64,000 nucleotides of DNA from Verrucomicrobiales bacterium (GTDB taxonomy: Bacteria; Verrucomicrobiota; Verrucomicrobiia; Limisphaerales; UBA9464): the NCBI GenBank assembly GCA_027488845.1, contig JAIYBC010000012.1, positions 27,023-91,022 on the forward strand, in the 5' to 3' direction. Shown piece by piece: positions 44,713-52,342 of this stretch. Positions within the stretch are counted from its first letter, which is position 1. The number at the start of each line of letters is the position of its first letter. A program made the translations under genes and the position numbers. The notes under the pieces are model-generated. The model was not told the origin of the DNA. It saw only the letters and a list, made by a program, of their open reading frames with translations, and did not search any database.

Positions 44713-47583
44713 TCAAGAGAACTGGAGCGCACTTTGGAAAAAAACGGCCTGGAGGTCCCGGACGCCGTAGCTTCCCCGGCTGTTCCCCTGCAACTGCATC
44801 GAGGATGATGGGGTGACCGAGAGCGCCTCCATCGAGGACGTGAAGTCGTCGTTGTACCGGTCCCGGAAGACCCGCACGAAGGACGTCCACCCGGCCGGCA
44901 TCGACTCCAAGAACAGGAAGCCGTCCTCCAAGAATCCGCCCTGTCGTTGCGGGCCGAACCGATCGTAGGAGTCGATCAGGACATTCAGCGGACGGAGGCT
45001 GAATCGCAGGTCCGTCGCGGCGCCGCCGTGGGCTGGATCCGACCAGGTGACCAAGCCATCGTTCTCCCCTTCGTAGTCGAGGGTGCCGGCAGGGAAGTAC
45101 GTCGGCGGGATTGTCGCCGGGAACTGCTGGACGAGAGGCTCGTACACCGCGCAGCTACCATCCCGAATCCCGAACCCGTAGAGCCCCTGCCCCGCCATGA
45201 AGGACAGGAAGTCCGTGATGGTGACGTAGGACAGGCTGCGCGAGATCGTCGTGGTCTGGTCGGAGCTGGCCGTCGTCCGCGAGTAGGTGCTCGCCGTCAT
45301 GCCCCATTCGGACGAAATGGACGAGTTCACCCGGAACACGCCGTCGTTCGGGACCCGGTAGAACAGGGCGTCGCCAGACGGCCGCGAAAGCGTGTTGTGC
45401 TGGTGCTCGAAGTTCACTTCCAGTGCCCTCGCGAGCGGCATCCAATCCGAGTAAGGCCCCGAGTTGCCGGTGGAGCCGTCGCTGGTCTGGTACCGGATCG
45501 GGAAGTCGAACCAGTCCACCTGGAGCGTGCCGCGGGTCCATGCGTTGACCACGTAGGCCAGCACGTCCCATTGCCACTTGGAGAGCGGGATCCGGAGCCA
45601 CACGGCGCCGCCGGAGCCAGACGGCAGCGGGAAAGCTCCCGACGACGGATGCCGGTAGGCGGCCACCGGATCCCCTGGGAGGGCCTTTCGGCCGTCCGAT
45701 CCGGATGACGGCGGGCTGATGAGCCGGTTCCGGTCCCCTGGGCGCGCGATGGCTTGAGGCGTCACCGATGCGTCGGCCGTGGCGGCCTCGCCGATCCACT
45801 TCCCGCCCGACCACTCCGCCCAGTCGTTGCTGGACGAGTTCTGCGCGGACGTCTGGAGCAGGTAGGGCCACGCGCCAGGGGGAACGACTGCAGGTCCGGC
45901 GAGACTCGGGAAGGTGCCAAAGTCGGCTCCGTCGCGCCCCGGGGTGAACCAGAGCCGCCGAGGGCAACCGATGGTCGAGGACGAGATGGTGTCGAAGACG
46001 CTTCCAAGCGGGACGAGGTCGAACCCGGATTGCAGACCGATGGACTGGGTGACCTGCAAGGACCACCCGAACGGCGTCAGGGTCCACCCGGAGACCGTGG
46101 CCACCGCCGCCAGCGCCGAGGCGACCGCCGTGGCCGCCGTGGTGAACGTCGAGGTGAACGAGGCCGGGGACGATGTCTTCGCGGCCGTCCGCCATCCGCC
46201 AGTCCCCGAGGCGGTCGAGAACGTCCACAGTTGCCAGCCCGGCAGGAAGTCGGCGTGGGCGTCGTGCGGGAGGACGTTGGGAACCGTCGCCGGCCAGACG
46301 ATGCCCGTGGACGGCGCGTTGCCGAACACGGAGCACCCCGGGCCGTCGAGGTAATGCCCCGCAGGCATCGTTCGATTGCCGGCCCCGTCAGTAGTGGCCC
46401 CGACCGTCGAAAGCGCGGCGGCGACCCCGCCAGCGTCCGCGACGAAGGCGTCCGCTTGGAGCGTCCAGACCCCGGAGACGCTCTGGACCCTCTGGATCCG
46501 GCCGAACTGGTGCGCGAGGTCCCCCATCTTTCCGGTCGAGGGGTGCCCGAGAAACCCGCCATAGACCCCGGAAATGTCCGGAGCCACCGACGGGTCCATC
46601 TCCTGCCCGAGAGCGTTGAACCACTCGACCAGCAGGGAGACGTTGCCGAGGTTGCTGGCCGCGAGCGTGGCCTCTGGGGACATGGCCGCCAGAGTCGAGC
46701 CGAGGGCCACGTTGCCGCCGCCGGCACGCCAGAAGGGCACGTCCCCCGAGACGTAGGGCCAGAAGTAGCGACAGGGCACGCCCGGCGCCCACTCATGCAG
46801 GAGCGAGCCGTCCGCGAGCCGTCGCACGGTCCGGGACTCCCACGGACCGAGAGTCAGCACGGCGTTGCCGCCAGGGGCGCCGACGGCCGCCTCGAACGTG
46901 ATCGTGAGCGAGCGGTGCTGGAGGTTATGGACCCGGAACAGGTTGAACCGCGTCCACGTCGCCGGAATCGTCTGGGACGTCACCCCGTCGAAGCACAGCT
47001 CGGCCACCGCGAGAGGGTGCGCCCGGAAGTGCCAGTTGAACCCGGCCGCTCCGCCTTGGTTGACCACCGAAACCTTTCCGGCAGGAGTCGTCTCCTCGAT
47101 GCCGACCCCGAGCGAGAACGCCTCTCCACCGACGTCCACCGTCACCGGTATCATCGACCCCATGAGCACTTCGAGGTTCGGGGATGCGGCCGGCGCGTAT
47201 CCGCCCGGGCTCATATAGCGGTCCCGATAGCTGATGTTCCGGTCGCCGTCGTTGAACTCGGCATAGCCAAACCCGGACAGGCCACCCGAGAACTTCGCCA
47301 CCTCGGTCGCAACCTGGGCCTGGTTGTGGGCCGCCGGCCACGGCGCGGACCCGGCCACGGCCCAGATGCCCGGCGAAGCCATCCGTCGAGGGGACACAGA
47401 CGTTGTCGCGGTGAATGCGACGATCCGACCAAGCGGGAGCCCCGACATGGTCCAGCGCCTCGCCATGAACAGGCTCTTGTCCGTCAGGCAGGCAGCCGCC
47501 TTCCGGTCCGCCTCGGCATAGAGGTCGTTGAGGTTCTCTGCCGTCCAGATGCGACCGTCGGCGGCGTAGGGAATCGCCGGCAT
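44713..47583 (-). CDS. Large phage tail-tip or fibre protein
   Basis: A 956-residue acidic, beta-rich phage structural protein, the last gene of the morphogenesis operon and farthest downstream of the tape measure. The N-terminal region (AIPYAADGRIWTAENLNDLYAEADRKA) is helical; the rest is Ser/Thr/Gly-rich with no recognised domain. Its position and size fit a central tail-tip or receptor-binding fibre. It is preceded within 6 bp by a 64-residue protein. Composition is like the other phage genes (high GC). Specific function unproven. Confidence 0.7.
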   Translation of the reverse strand: MPAIPYAADGRIWTAENLNDLYAEADRKAAACLTDKSLFMARRWTMSGLPLGRIVAFTATTSVSPRRMASPGIWAVAGSAPWPAAHNQAQVATEVAKFSGGLSGFGYAEFNDGDRNISYRDRYMSPGGYAPAASPNLEVLMGSMIPVTVDVGGEAFSLGVGIEETTPAGKVSVVNQGGAAGFNWHFRAHPLAVAELCFDGVTSQTIPATWTRFNLFRVHNLQHRSLTITFEAAVGAPGGNAVLTLGPWESRTVRRLADGSLLHEWAPGVPCRYFWPYVSGDVPFWRAGGGNVALGSTLAAMSPEATLAASNLGNVSLLVEWFNALGQEMDPSVAPDISGVYGGFLGHPSTGKMGDLAHQFGRIQRVQSVSGVWTLQADAFVADAGGVAAALSTVGATTDGAGNRTMPAGHYLDGPGCSVFGNAPSTGIVWPATVPNVLPHDAHADFLPGWQLWTFSTASGTGGWRTAAKTSSPASFTSTFTTAATAVASALAAVATVSGWTLTPFGWSLQVTQSIGLQSGFDLVPLGSVFDTISSSTIGCPRRLWFTPGRDGADFGTFPSLAGPAVVPPGAWPYLLQTSAQNSSSNDWAEWSGGKWIGEAATADASVTPQAIARPGDRNRLISPPSSGSDGRKALPGDPVAAYRHPSSGAFPLPSGSGGAVWLRIPLSKWQWDVLAYVVNAWTRGTLQVDWFDFPIRYQTSDGSTGNSGPYSDWMPLARALEVNFEHQHNTLSRPSGDALFYRVPNDGVFRVNSSISSEWGMTASTYSRTTASSDQTTTISRSLSYVTITDFLSFMAGQGLYGFGIRDGSCAVYEPLVQQFPATIPPTYFPAGTLDYEGENDGLVTWSDPAHGGAATDLRFSLRPLNVLIDSYDRFGPQRQGGFLEDGFLFLESMPAGWTSFVRVFRDRYNDDFTSSMEALSVTPSSSMQLQGNSRGSYGVRDLQAVFFQSALQFS

Positions 47584-47589
47584 GGGAGA

Positions 47590-47784
47590 TCAGTAGAAGG
47601 TTCCGCCCGAGGACGACATCCGCACGGTCCTCCCCGGCAGCGCGGTGCGCGAAACGCCCGACGTGCTGAACCGAGTCAGCGTGCCAGCCCCGCGAACCGG
47701 ACGGAGCCGGCGGAGGGCAGTCTGGATCGCAGAGAGTTGCTGTGTCAGCTCCCCCTGCGGTCGAATGGTGGGTTGGTTGAACAT
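47590..47784 (-). CDS. Small phage tail-region protein, unknown function
   Basis: A 64-residue basic protein (MFNQPTIRPQGELTQQLSAI...) starting at the ATG at 47784, 2 bp after the preceding stop and 6 bp before the next gene. Tight spacing supports it as a real gene of the tail operon. No domain recognised. Confidence 0.6.
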   Translation of the reverse strand: MFNQPTIRPQGELTQQLSAIQTALRRLRPVRGAGTLTRFSTSGVSRTALPGRTVRMSSSGGTFY

Positions 47785-47786
47785 GG

Positions 47787-48617
47787 TCAGGTGATCTCGG
47801 CGCCGTAGAGGTACTGCTCGAAGTACACGCCGGCCTCGTACTCCTGCACGATCTGGAACAGGCCGCCGGCCAGTTGCTCGACCACAGGTGCTTTCTTCAG
47901 CCACTTCATCGCGGTGAGCCCTGAAGCCTGGAGCAGAGCGGCCCCGGGAAGCGTCGGCTCGGATGCAATGAGGGAAGTGTAGGTGTAGGGCCGATTGACG
48001 TTCGTGTGGCTCGCTTGGAGCGCGGTGAGAGTGTTGACCACCTCGGTCTTCCGAAGCGTGTGCCGGGTCACCAATCCCGTCGCGTTCTGGTCGCGAACGA
48101 GAATGTCGAGGAGGCGGTTGGCCTGCGCGATCTCGTCCGATGTGGCGCCGCCTGGAGCTACCGGCGTTGAAATGGTGGTCGTGACTGGTGCCGCTGGATT
48201 GGCCGCTAACCCCTGGGCTACCCGGTCGGAGTAGTTTTCAGCGTAGGCTTTGATCCTCTGAGGCCACGTTCTGTCCCGCTTCCAAAGCGGGATAGTCGCA
48301 TCGTGGGAAAGGATGTGGACCTGCTCCTCCGTCGGTTGAAGCGTCCACGTCCGCGAGATGAGGCCGGGGTCTTCGCTCCCGCCGGCCGTTGTCGCGACGC
48401 CGTAGGTCAGTTCGATCCGAACCCAGTTCCGAACGGTCGGGTCCGTCGTCGACCTCTGCCCCAACGGACGGTTGGACTCGCGAAGCGCGATGTATCCCGG
48501 AGGCGCAATGGACGCGAAGAATGCATCCTTCTCCTCCTCGGGCCCCTCCCAGACTCGGACCTGTTGAAACCCGGCCGTGGCCGTCCACGTCCGTTCGGAT
48601 GGCAGTTCGGTGAACAT
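47787..48617 (-). CDS. Phage distal-tail-region protein, unknown function
   Basis: A 276-residue protein encoded directly after the tape measure. The N-terminal half is beta-rich (FQQVRVWEGPEEEKDAFF, NWVRIELTYGVATTAGG), the rest has long helices around a Thr/Pro linker. In siphophages the gene after the tape measure is often the distal tail protein or a tail-tip assembly factor; this is inferred from position only. Confidence 0.6.
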   Translation of the reverse strand: MFTELPSERTWTATAGFQQVRVWEGPEEEKDAFFASIAPPGYIALRESNRPLGQRSTTDPTVRNWVRIELTYGVATTAGGSEDPGLISRTWTLQPTEEQVHILSHDATIPLWKRDRTWPQRIKAYAENYSDRVAQGLAANPAAPVTTTISTPVAPGGATSDEIAQANRLLDILVRDQNATGLVTRHTLRKTEVVNTLTALQASHTNVNRPYTYTSLIASEPTLPGAALLQASGLTAMKWLKKAPVVEQLAGGLFQIVQEYEAGVYFEQYLYGAEIT

Positions 48618-48620
48618 GAG

Positions 48621-50390
48621 TCAGGTGAATGATGCGCGAGTGATTCGGAGTTCGGTTCGGATTGACCGCAACTCGTCGAGCATGGCCTTGAACGTCGGCA
48701 TGCTGTTCGCGAAGCCGTACAGCGAACCGGCATTCGCAAACCGACCGGAACCGAAGTCCGACTTGATCCGCATCCGATCGAAGATGTTGCCGGCGTCACG
48801 ACCCCGCTGCTCGTAGTCCAGTTGGTTGAGATCCTGCCGGCCTCGCTCAAGAAACCGGCGACGTTCGACAGGGTCAGCGATTCCGCTGGCGTCCATTTCC
48901 AGCCCCATCCGACGGGCGTTGAGATAGGTCCCGAAGTCAATTCCCTTGGTCTTGTAGTCGAACTCCAAGGAGTCGGAACCGAGCTTCCGATTGTGCTCCC
49001 ATTCCTTGATGTCTCCGGGGCCGCCTCGGTTCATGTCGTCGCGGATCCGGCGGAGGTTCTCGATGGATGCTGTTTCCTTTTCGATTGCAGCTATCTCTCG
49101 CTGTCTTCGATACCCGATCTCCATGTAGATGCGGCTCTTCTCAAGAGAACCTGCCACGTTCAGGTCCTCCGCTTCTCCAGGTTTAACGCTGTAAGCCTGC
49201 TTCAACTGGCTCTGCAGATCACTTGCCCGTATCGGATCGAACTGGCGGAGCGTGTTCAGCCTTCCAAACAGAGTTTTGTCGAACTTCACCGCGTTGGCCG
49301 AATCGCTGAATCGGTCTAATGCCATCTCCATGGCCCCAATGAACTCGGTTGCGATCTGAGTCGTGAGTCCCACGGCAAGACCTCCCATCAGACCACGGGC
49401 GCCAGACAGTCCAACAGGGTTTCCAACGAGGTTTGTTCCGCCCCCACGAACACCGGCCCGCATCGCGGCACTGTTTGCCAAGGCGAACGCAGCACCTCCG
49501 GCGAGCATTGGCGCCATTGAAACGGCCCCGGTCACACCGGGAACAAGGACGCCTCGGATTGACGCTTCCGCCAGTGTTCCGAGGCTCCGCAGACCACCTT
49601 GAACAGACGGCTTGTCCATGGCCTCGCTTAGGCTCCGGAAAGCATCCTTCAGCGCACGGAATGCTGGTTCAGACTCCTTTCCAAGGACCTGCTGGAACTT
49701 GTCCTTCAGGTTGGAGAACTGCCCGGAGAACGTCTGGTTTGCCCGGGACCCGGCTTCGGAAAGGCCAGACAAGCGCTGCTCCAGTAACTCCATCATCCGG
49801 CCCTGGGCTTTCGCCTGGTTGACCATCTCGTTCGTGATCCCCAGCGCCCGCGCGACCGTCGAGTCCGGCCCGATGGTACCGGTCAGGATCGACCGGCCTT
49901 CCTGCGGGAGCTGCCACGTCGGAAGACCGAGACCCGCCACCGCTTGAGCGAGGATCTGGGTCAACCTGACCTGCTTCTCCATCGGGATCCCGGCAGAGAA
50001 AGCTGCGCCAGCGATGGACTGGTAGGCGGTCAGCAGGTCCTCGAAGGTCGCCGTGGTCTCGAGCGCGGCTTTCTTCAGTTGGTCGACCGTCTTCGAGGAC
50101 GCCCCCATCGCCTTCTCAAAGTCGGTGAACTGTTTCGGCTGGAACTGCCGGTAGATGCCGGCGAGCCCAAGCTGGGTGTCCTCCAGCTTCGCATTGAAGA
50201 GAATCGCCGCTTTGGCGCTCTGTTCGAAGGCTTGGGCAAGCCCGTAGGCGCCGGCAGCGCCCGCAGCGACGCGGAAGCCGTCCCCGACCCCAAGCGCGGC
50301 CTTGTGCGTCCCCTTGAGGGCCTCGATGGCCTGCGCCGCGCCCCGGACGTCGGAGCGGATCGCCAACAGAATCTCGGCTTCCGACTTCAT
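48621..50390 (-). CDS. Phage tape measure protein
   Basis: A 589-residue, mainly helical protein with hydrophobic stretches (VPGVTGAVSMAPMLAGGAAFALA, LMGGLAVGLTTQIATEFIGAM), Ala-rich early helices (EILLAIRSDVRGAAQAIEAL, the TP901/lambda-type tape-measure start) and a charged coiled-coil C-terminus. It sets tail length; at about 0.15 nm per residue the tail would be near 90 nm, in line with a siphovirus. It follows the two short chaperone-like genes, the usual order. Confidence 0.85.
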   Translation of the reverse strand: MKSEAEILLAIRSDVRGAAQAIEALKGTHKAALGVGDGFRVAAGAAGAYGLAQAFEQSAKAAILFNAKLEDTQLGLAGIYRQFQPKQFTDFEKAMGASSKTVDQLKKAALETTATFEDLLTAYQSIAGAAFSAGIPMEKQVRLTQILAQAVAGLGLPTWQLPQEGRSILTGTIGPDSTVARALGITNEMVNQAKAQGRMMELLEQRLSGLSEAGSRANQTFSGQFSNLKDKFQQVLGKESEPAFRALKDAFRSLSEAMDKPSVQGGLRSLGTLAEASIRGVLVPGVTGAVSMAPMLAGGAAFALANSAAMRAGVRGGGTNLVGNPVGLSGARGLMGGLAVGLTTQIATEFIGAMEMALDRFSDSANAVKFDKTLFGRLNTLRQFDPIRASDLQSQLKQAYSVKPGEAEDLNVAGSLEKSRIYMEIGYRRQREIAAIEKETASIENLRRIRDDMNRGGPGDIKEWEHNRKLGSDSLEFDYKTKGIDFGTYLNARRMGLEMDASGIADPVERRRFLERGRQDLNQLDYEQRGRDAGNIFDRMRIKSDFGSGRFANAGSLYGFANSMPTFKAMLDELRSIRTELRITRASFT

Positions 50391-50602
50391 AGCTTCCTCA
50401 GTTCATCCGCGGCCTTCTCCGATCCCATCCCTGCGGCCGTCGACAACGCGATCACCGCCGAGAGCGACCGAAGGCGCCGCTCTTCCTCAGCCGCCGCGCC
50501 TTCCTCCAACATCCGAAGCTGGTCCATTGAAAGGTCCAGCACCTCCGACAAGGTCAGCCCGCACCGGGCTCGGACCCGGGCAATCCACTGCTCCAGGGTC
50601 AA
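50387..50602 (-). CDS. Phage tail assembly chaperone-like protein (second of pair)
   Basis: A 71-residue helical protein starting TTG at 50602, overlapping the previous stop as TTGA and its own stop overlapping the tape measure start as ATGA. In tailed phages two small overlapping or frameshift-linked ORFs just upstream of the tape measure are the tail assembly chaperones; position and size fit. No slippery heptamer was clearly seen. Confidence 0.6.
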   Translation of the reverse strand: MTLEQWIARVRARCGLTLSEVLDLSMDQLRMLEEGAAAEEERRLRSLSAVIALSTAAGMGSEKAADELRKL

Positions 50603-50934
50603 CCCTTCGTCTTCGGATCCGGTGCCGGCGTCTCCGACAACGACCCGAGAAACCGACTCCGGGCGACGGTCCGGGCGGCGTAGGCTCCGAAAGGGCCGCG
50701 GTTCATCTCCTCCCCGGCCGCCAGGACCGTCTCGATTGACTCGGGGGTGAGAGCGTCAGACCACTCGGGCTTCTTGCCGGTGTAGAGCTCGATGAGGGTC
50801 CCTTCATCGTGGGTCAGGTAGGCCGACGACAGGCGCGGCATGAGCCGGATCGGAACGGCCCGGACGTCGATGCTTTCCTCGTGCCCGTTGTTGTAGCGGA
50901 CGGGGACAGGCTTGGTTCCAAGGATCGTGTTCAT
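50599..50934 (-). CDS. Phage tail assembly chaperone-like protein (first of pair)
   Basis: A 111-residue protein (MNTILGTKPVPVRYNNGHEESIDVRAVPI...) encoded two genes before the tape measure. The helical SSAYLTHDEGTLIELYTGK region and the overlap with the next gene resemble gpG-type tail chaperones. Assignment rests on order and size. It starts 4 bp after the end of the preceding lipoprotein gene. Confidence 0.6.
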   Translation of the reverse strand: MNTILGTKPVPVRYNNGHEESIDVRAVPIRLMPRLSSAYLTHDEGTLIELYTGKKPEWSDALTPESIETVLAAGEEMNRGPFGAYAARTVARSRFLGSLSETPAPDPKTKG

Positions 50935-50937
50935 TGG

Positions 50938-51738
50938 TCAGGCGCGGAGCTTCCGGAACGCGGCACGCATCGGCTCGGGGATCATCTCCTCAGTGACGTT
51001 CGGGTCTTTCGCGAGTTCGTTGAACTCCTCGGCGGACATCTTCCCGTCGGCCATGGCGGCGGTGACCTTCTGGACGGCGTCGTCGAGGGGCGTTCCGACA
51101 CCAACCATGTCGGCGACCCTGGCGATGTTCTTCTTCACCGCGATCGCCGCCGCCGGTGGCGCCGTCTCGACTGCACGGATGACGGTGTCCCGGATGAGTT
51201 CCGCGGTGTTGCGAGCAGTGTCTGCCTGCTTTGCTCGTTTCGTCTTCCATGCAGCCACAGCGCCAGCGGCAAGCGTCGCCAGGGACAGGCCCCAGTCGAC
51301 GAGCGGAGCTGACGGCGTCGGATTCAACGCAGAGTTCAGCCGCCTGCCGTTCTCCACCGCCTCCTGGAACTGCGGATTCACCACGAAGCCGTTGGTGGCG
51401 ACGACGCGGTTGGTGACGAAGAGTACCTCGTTCGTGAACACGATCACCGGGGCCACGGCGGCGACGTTGGTCACGACGATGCGCTCGCCGGGCAGGATGT
51501 TCGTCACGGTGACGGTGTTGGTCCTCCACTCGATGCGCTCGATGGGGCTCAACACCTGCGTCACGACGTCGTTCGTCTGCACCGACGGGACTACGGGCTT
51601 GTAGGCCCCGAGAACGCTGCACCCGGAGAACATGCACGCGGCGAACAAGGCGAGGAGGCCGACGAGCGCCAGGCCGAAGGCGGAGGCGCCAACGGCGAAT
51701 CGGTCGTGAGGGTCGAAGGAGTAGTGGCGGGGCTTCAT
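50938..51738 (-). CDS. Phage lipoprotein with Thr-Asn repeats, possible lysis role
   Basis: A 266-residue lipoprotein with a signal and lipobox (ALVGLLALFAACMFSGC). After the Cys comes a Thr-Asn-rich region (QTNDVV, RTNTVTVTN, VVTN, FTNEVLFVTN, ATNG), about 65 residues with seven or eight Thr-Asn pairs, then one hydrophobic helix (VDWGLSLATLAAGAVAAW) and a helical tail. The Thr-Asn rule matches the host protein repeat at 4641. With the upstream coiled-coil/TM gene it could form a spanin-like pair, but this is inference. An alternative TTG start at 51753 adds five residues. No endolysin is seen nearby. Confidence 0.65.
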   Translation of the reverse strand: MKPRHYSFDPHDRFAVGASAFGLALVGLLALFAACMFSGCSVLGAYKPVVPSVQTNDVVTQVLSPIERIEWRTNTVTVTNILPGERIVVTNVAAVAPVIVFTNEVLFVTNRVVATNGFVVNPQFQEAVENGRRLNSALNPTPSAPLVDWGLSLATLAAGAVAAWKTKRAKQADTARNTAELIRDTVIRAVETAPPAAAIAVKKNIARVADMVGVGTPLDDAVQKVTAAMADGKMSAEEFNELAKDPNVTEEMIPEPMRAAFRKLRA

Positions 51739-51749
51739 GGTGTCAGGGG

Positions 51750-52064
51750 TCAACGGCGTTCGAGGGATCGGATGCGGGTTTCGTGATCGGCCAGCCGCTC
51801 GTTCTGGGCGGCGTCATCGGTCCGGCGCTCCCGGAGGATCCGGAGTTCCGTGGTGAGGTCGGTGATCTTCACGGAGAGGGCCTCTTTGACCTCGCGGTCC
51901 GCCTTCCGGTCGGCCTCGTATGTCTCGCGGGAGACGAACTCGCTCTTGGCGAGGTAGAGGGCGACGAAGAAGCAGACTTGGGCGAGCTTCCACAGCCCGT
52001 CTCCGTGTCTGGACACAAAGTTCAGCACAGGTTTCCAGTCGTCGTCTGGGGTTCTGGGGATCAC
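51750..52064 (-). CDS. Phage single-TM coiled-coil protein (spanin- or holin-like)
   Basis: A 104-residue protein with one membrane segment (LWKLAQVCFFVALYLA, about 24-39) and a charged coiled-coil tail (EVKEALSVKITDLTTELRILRERR). Start GTG at 52064 overlaps the previous stop as GTGA. The TM-plus-coiled-coil layout is that of inner-membrane spanins (Rz) and the overlapping downstream gene is a lipoprotein, as for Rz1, which hints at a lysis pair; sequence identity to Rz was not established. Confidence 0.55.
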   Translation of the reverse strand: MIPRTPDDDWKPVLNFVSRHGDGLWKLAQVCFFVALYLAKSEFVSRETYEADRKADREVKEALSVKITDLTTELRILRERRTDDAAQNERLADHETRIRSLERR

Positions 52065-52339
52065 GGCGCCGGCTCAGGATCGGGCTCCGGGGCCGGCGGG
52101 TTGAAGGCGGTCTCAATGGCCGCAGAGAGAGCCGCGTGAACCGCAGGGAACTCCGGGATCGACGTCACGTTCGCCAGAACGCGGGTGTCGTCGGAACCGG
52201 CCAACTTCCCGACAACCTGCCCGTCGTCGTCGAGAATGACGGTCGAGCGGGTGGCGGTGACAACCGGGACAGGCGGAGCACCTGCGGCCCGGTGCGGAAT
52301 ATCAATGACGATGCGAGTGGTCTGGACAGCGGTGTTCAT
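52061..52339 (-). CDS. Small phage protein with Pro/Glu-rich C-terminus
   Basis: A 92-residue protein (MNTAVQTTRIVIDIPHRAAG...) with a beta-rich N-terminus and a C-terminal PPAPEPDPEPAP tail. No family was recognised. It overlaps the GTG of the next gene and follows the 984-residue gene by 3 bp, so it is part of the operon. It could be a tail-tip chaperone or accessory. Confidence 0.55.
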   Translation of the reverse strand: MNTAVQTTRIVIDIPHRAAGAPPVPVVTATRSTVILDDDGQVVGKLAGSDDTRVLANVTSIPEFPAVHAALSAAIETAFNPPAPEPDPEPAP

Positions 52340-52342
52340 GGT

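Noticed and set aside
44513..44770. Plus-strand 85-codon ORF over the terminator
   Set aside because: It starts inside the preceding small gene and runs through the strong terminator hairpin into the antisense of a phage gene.
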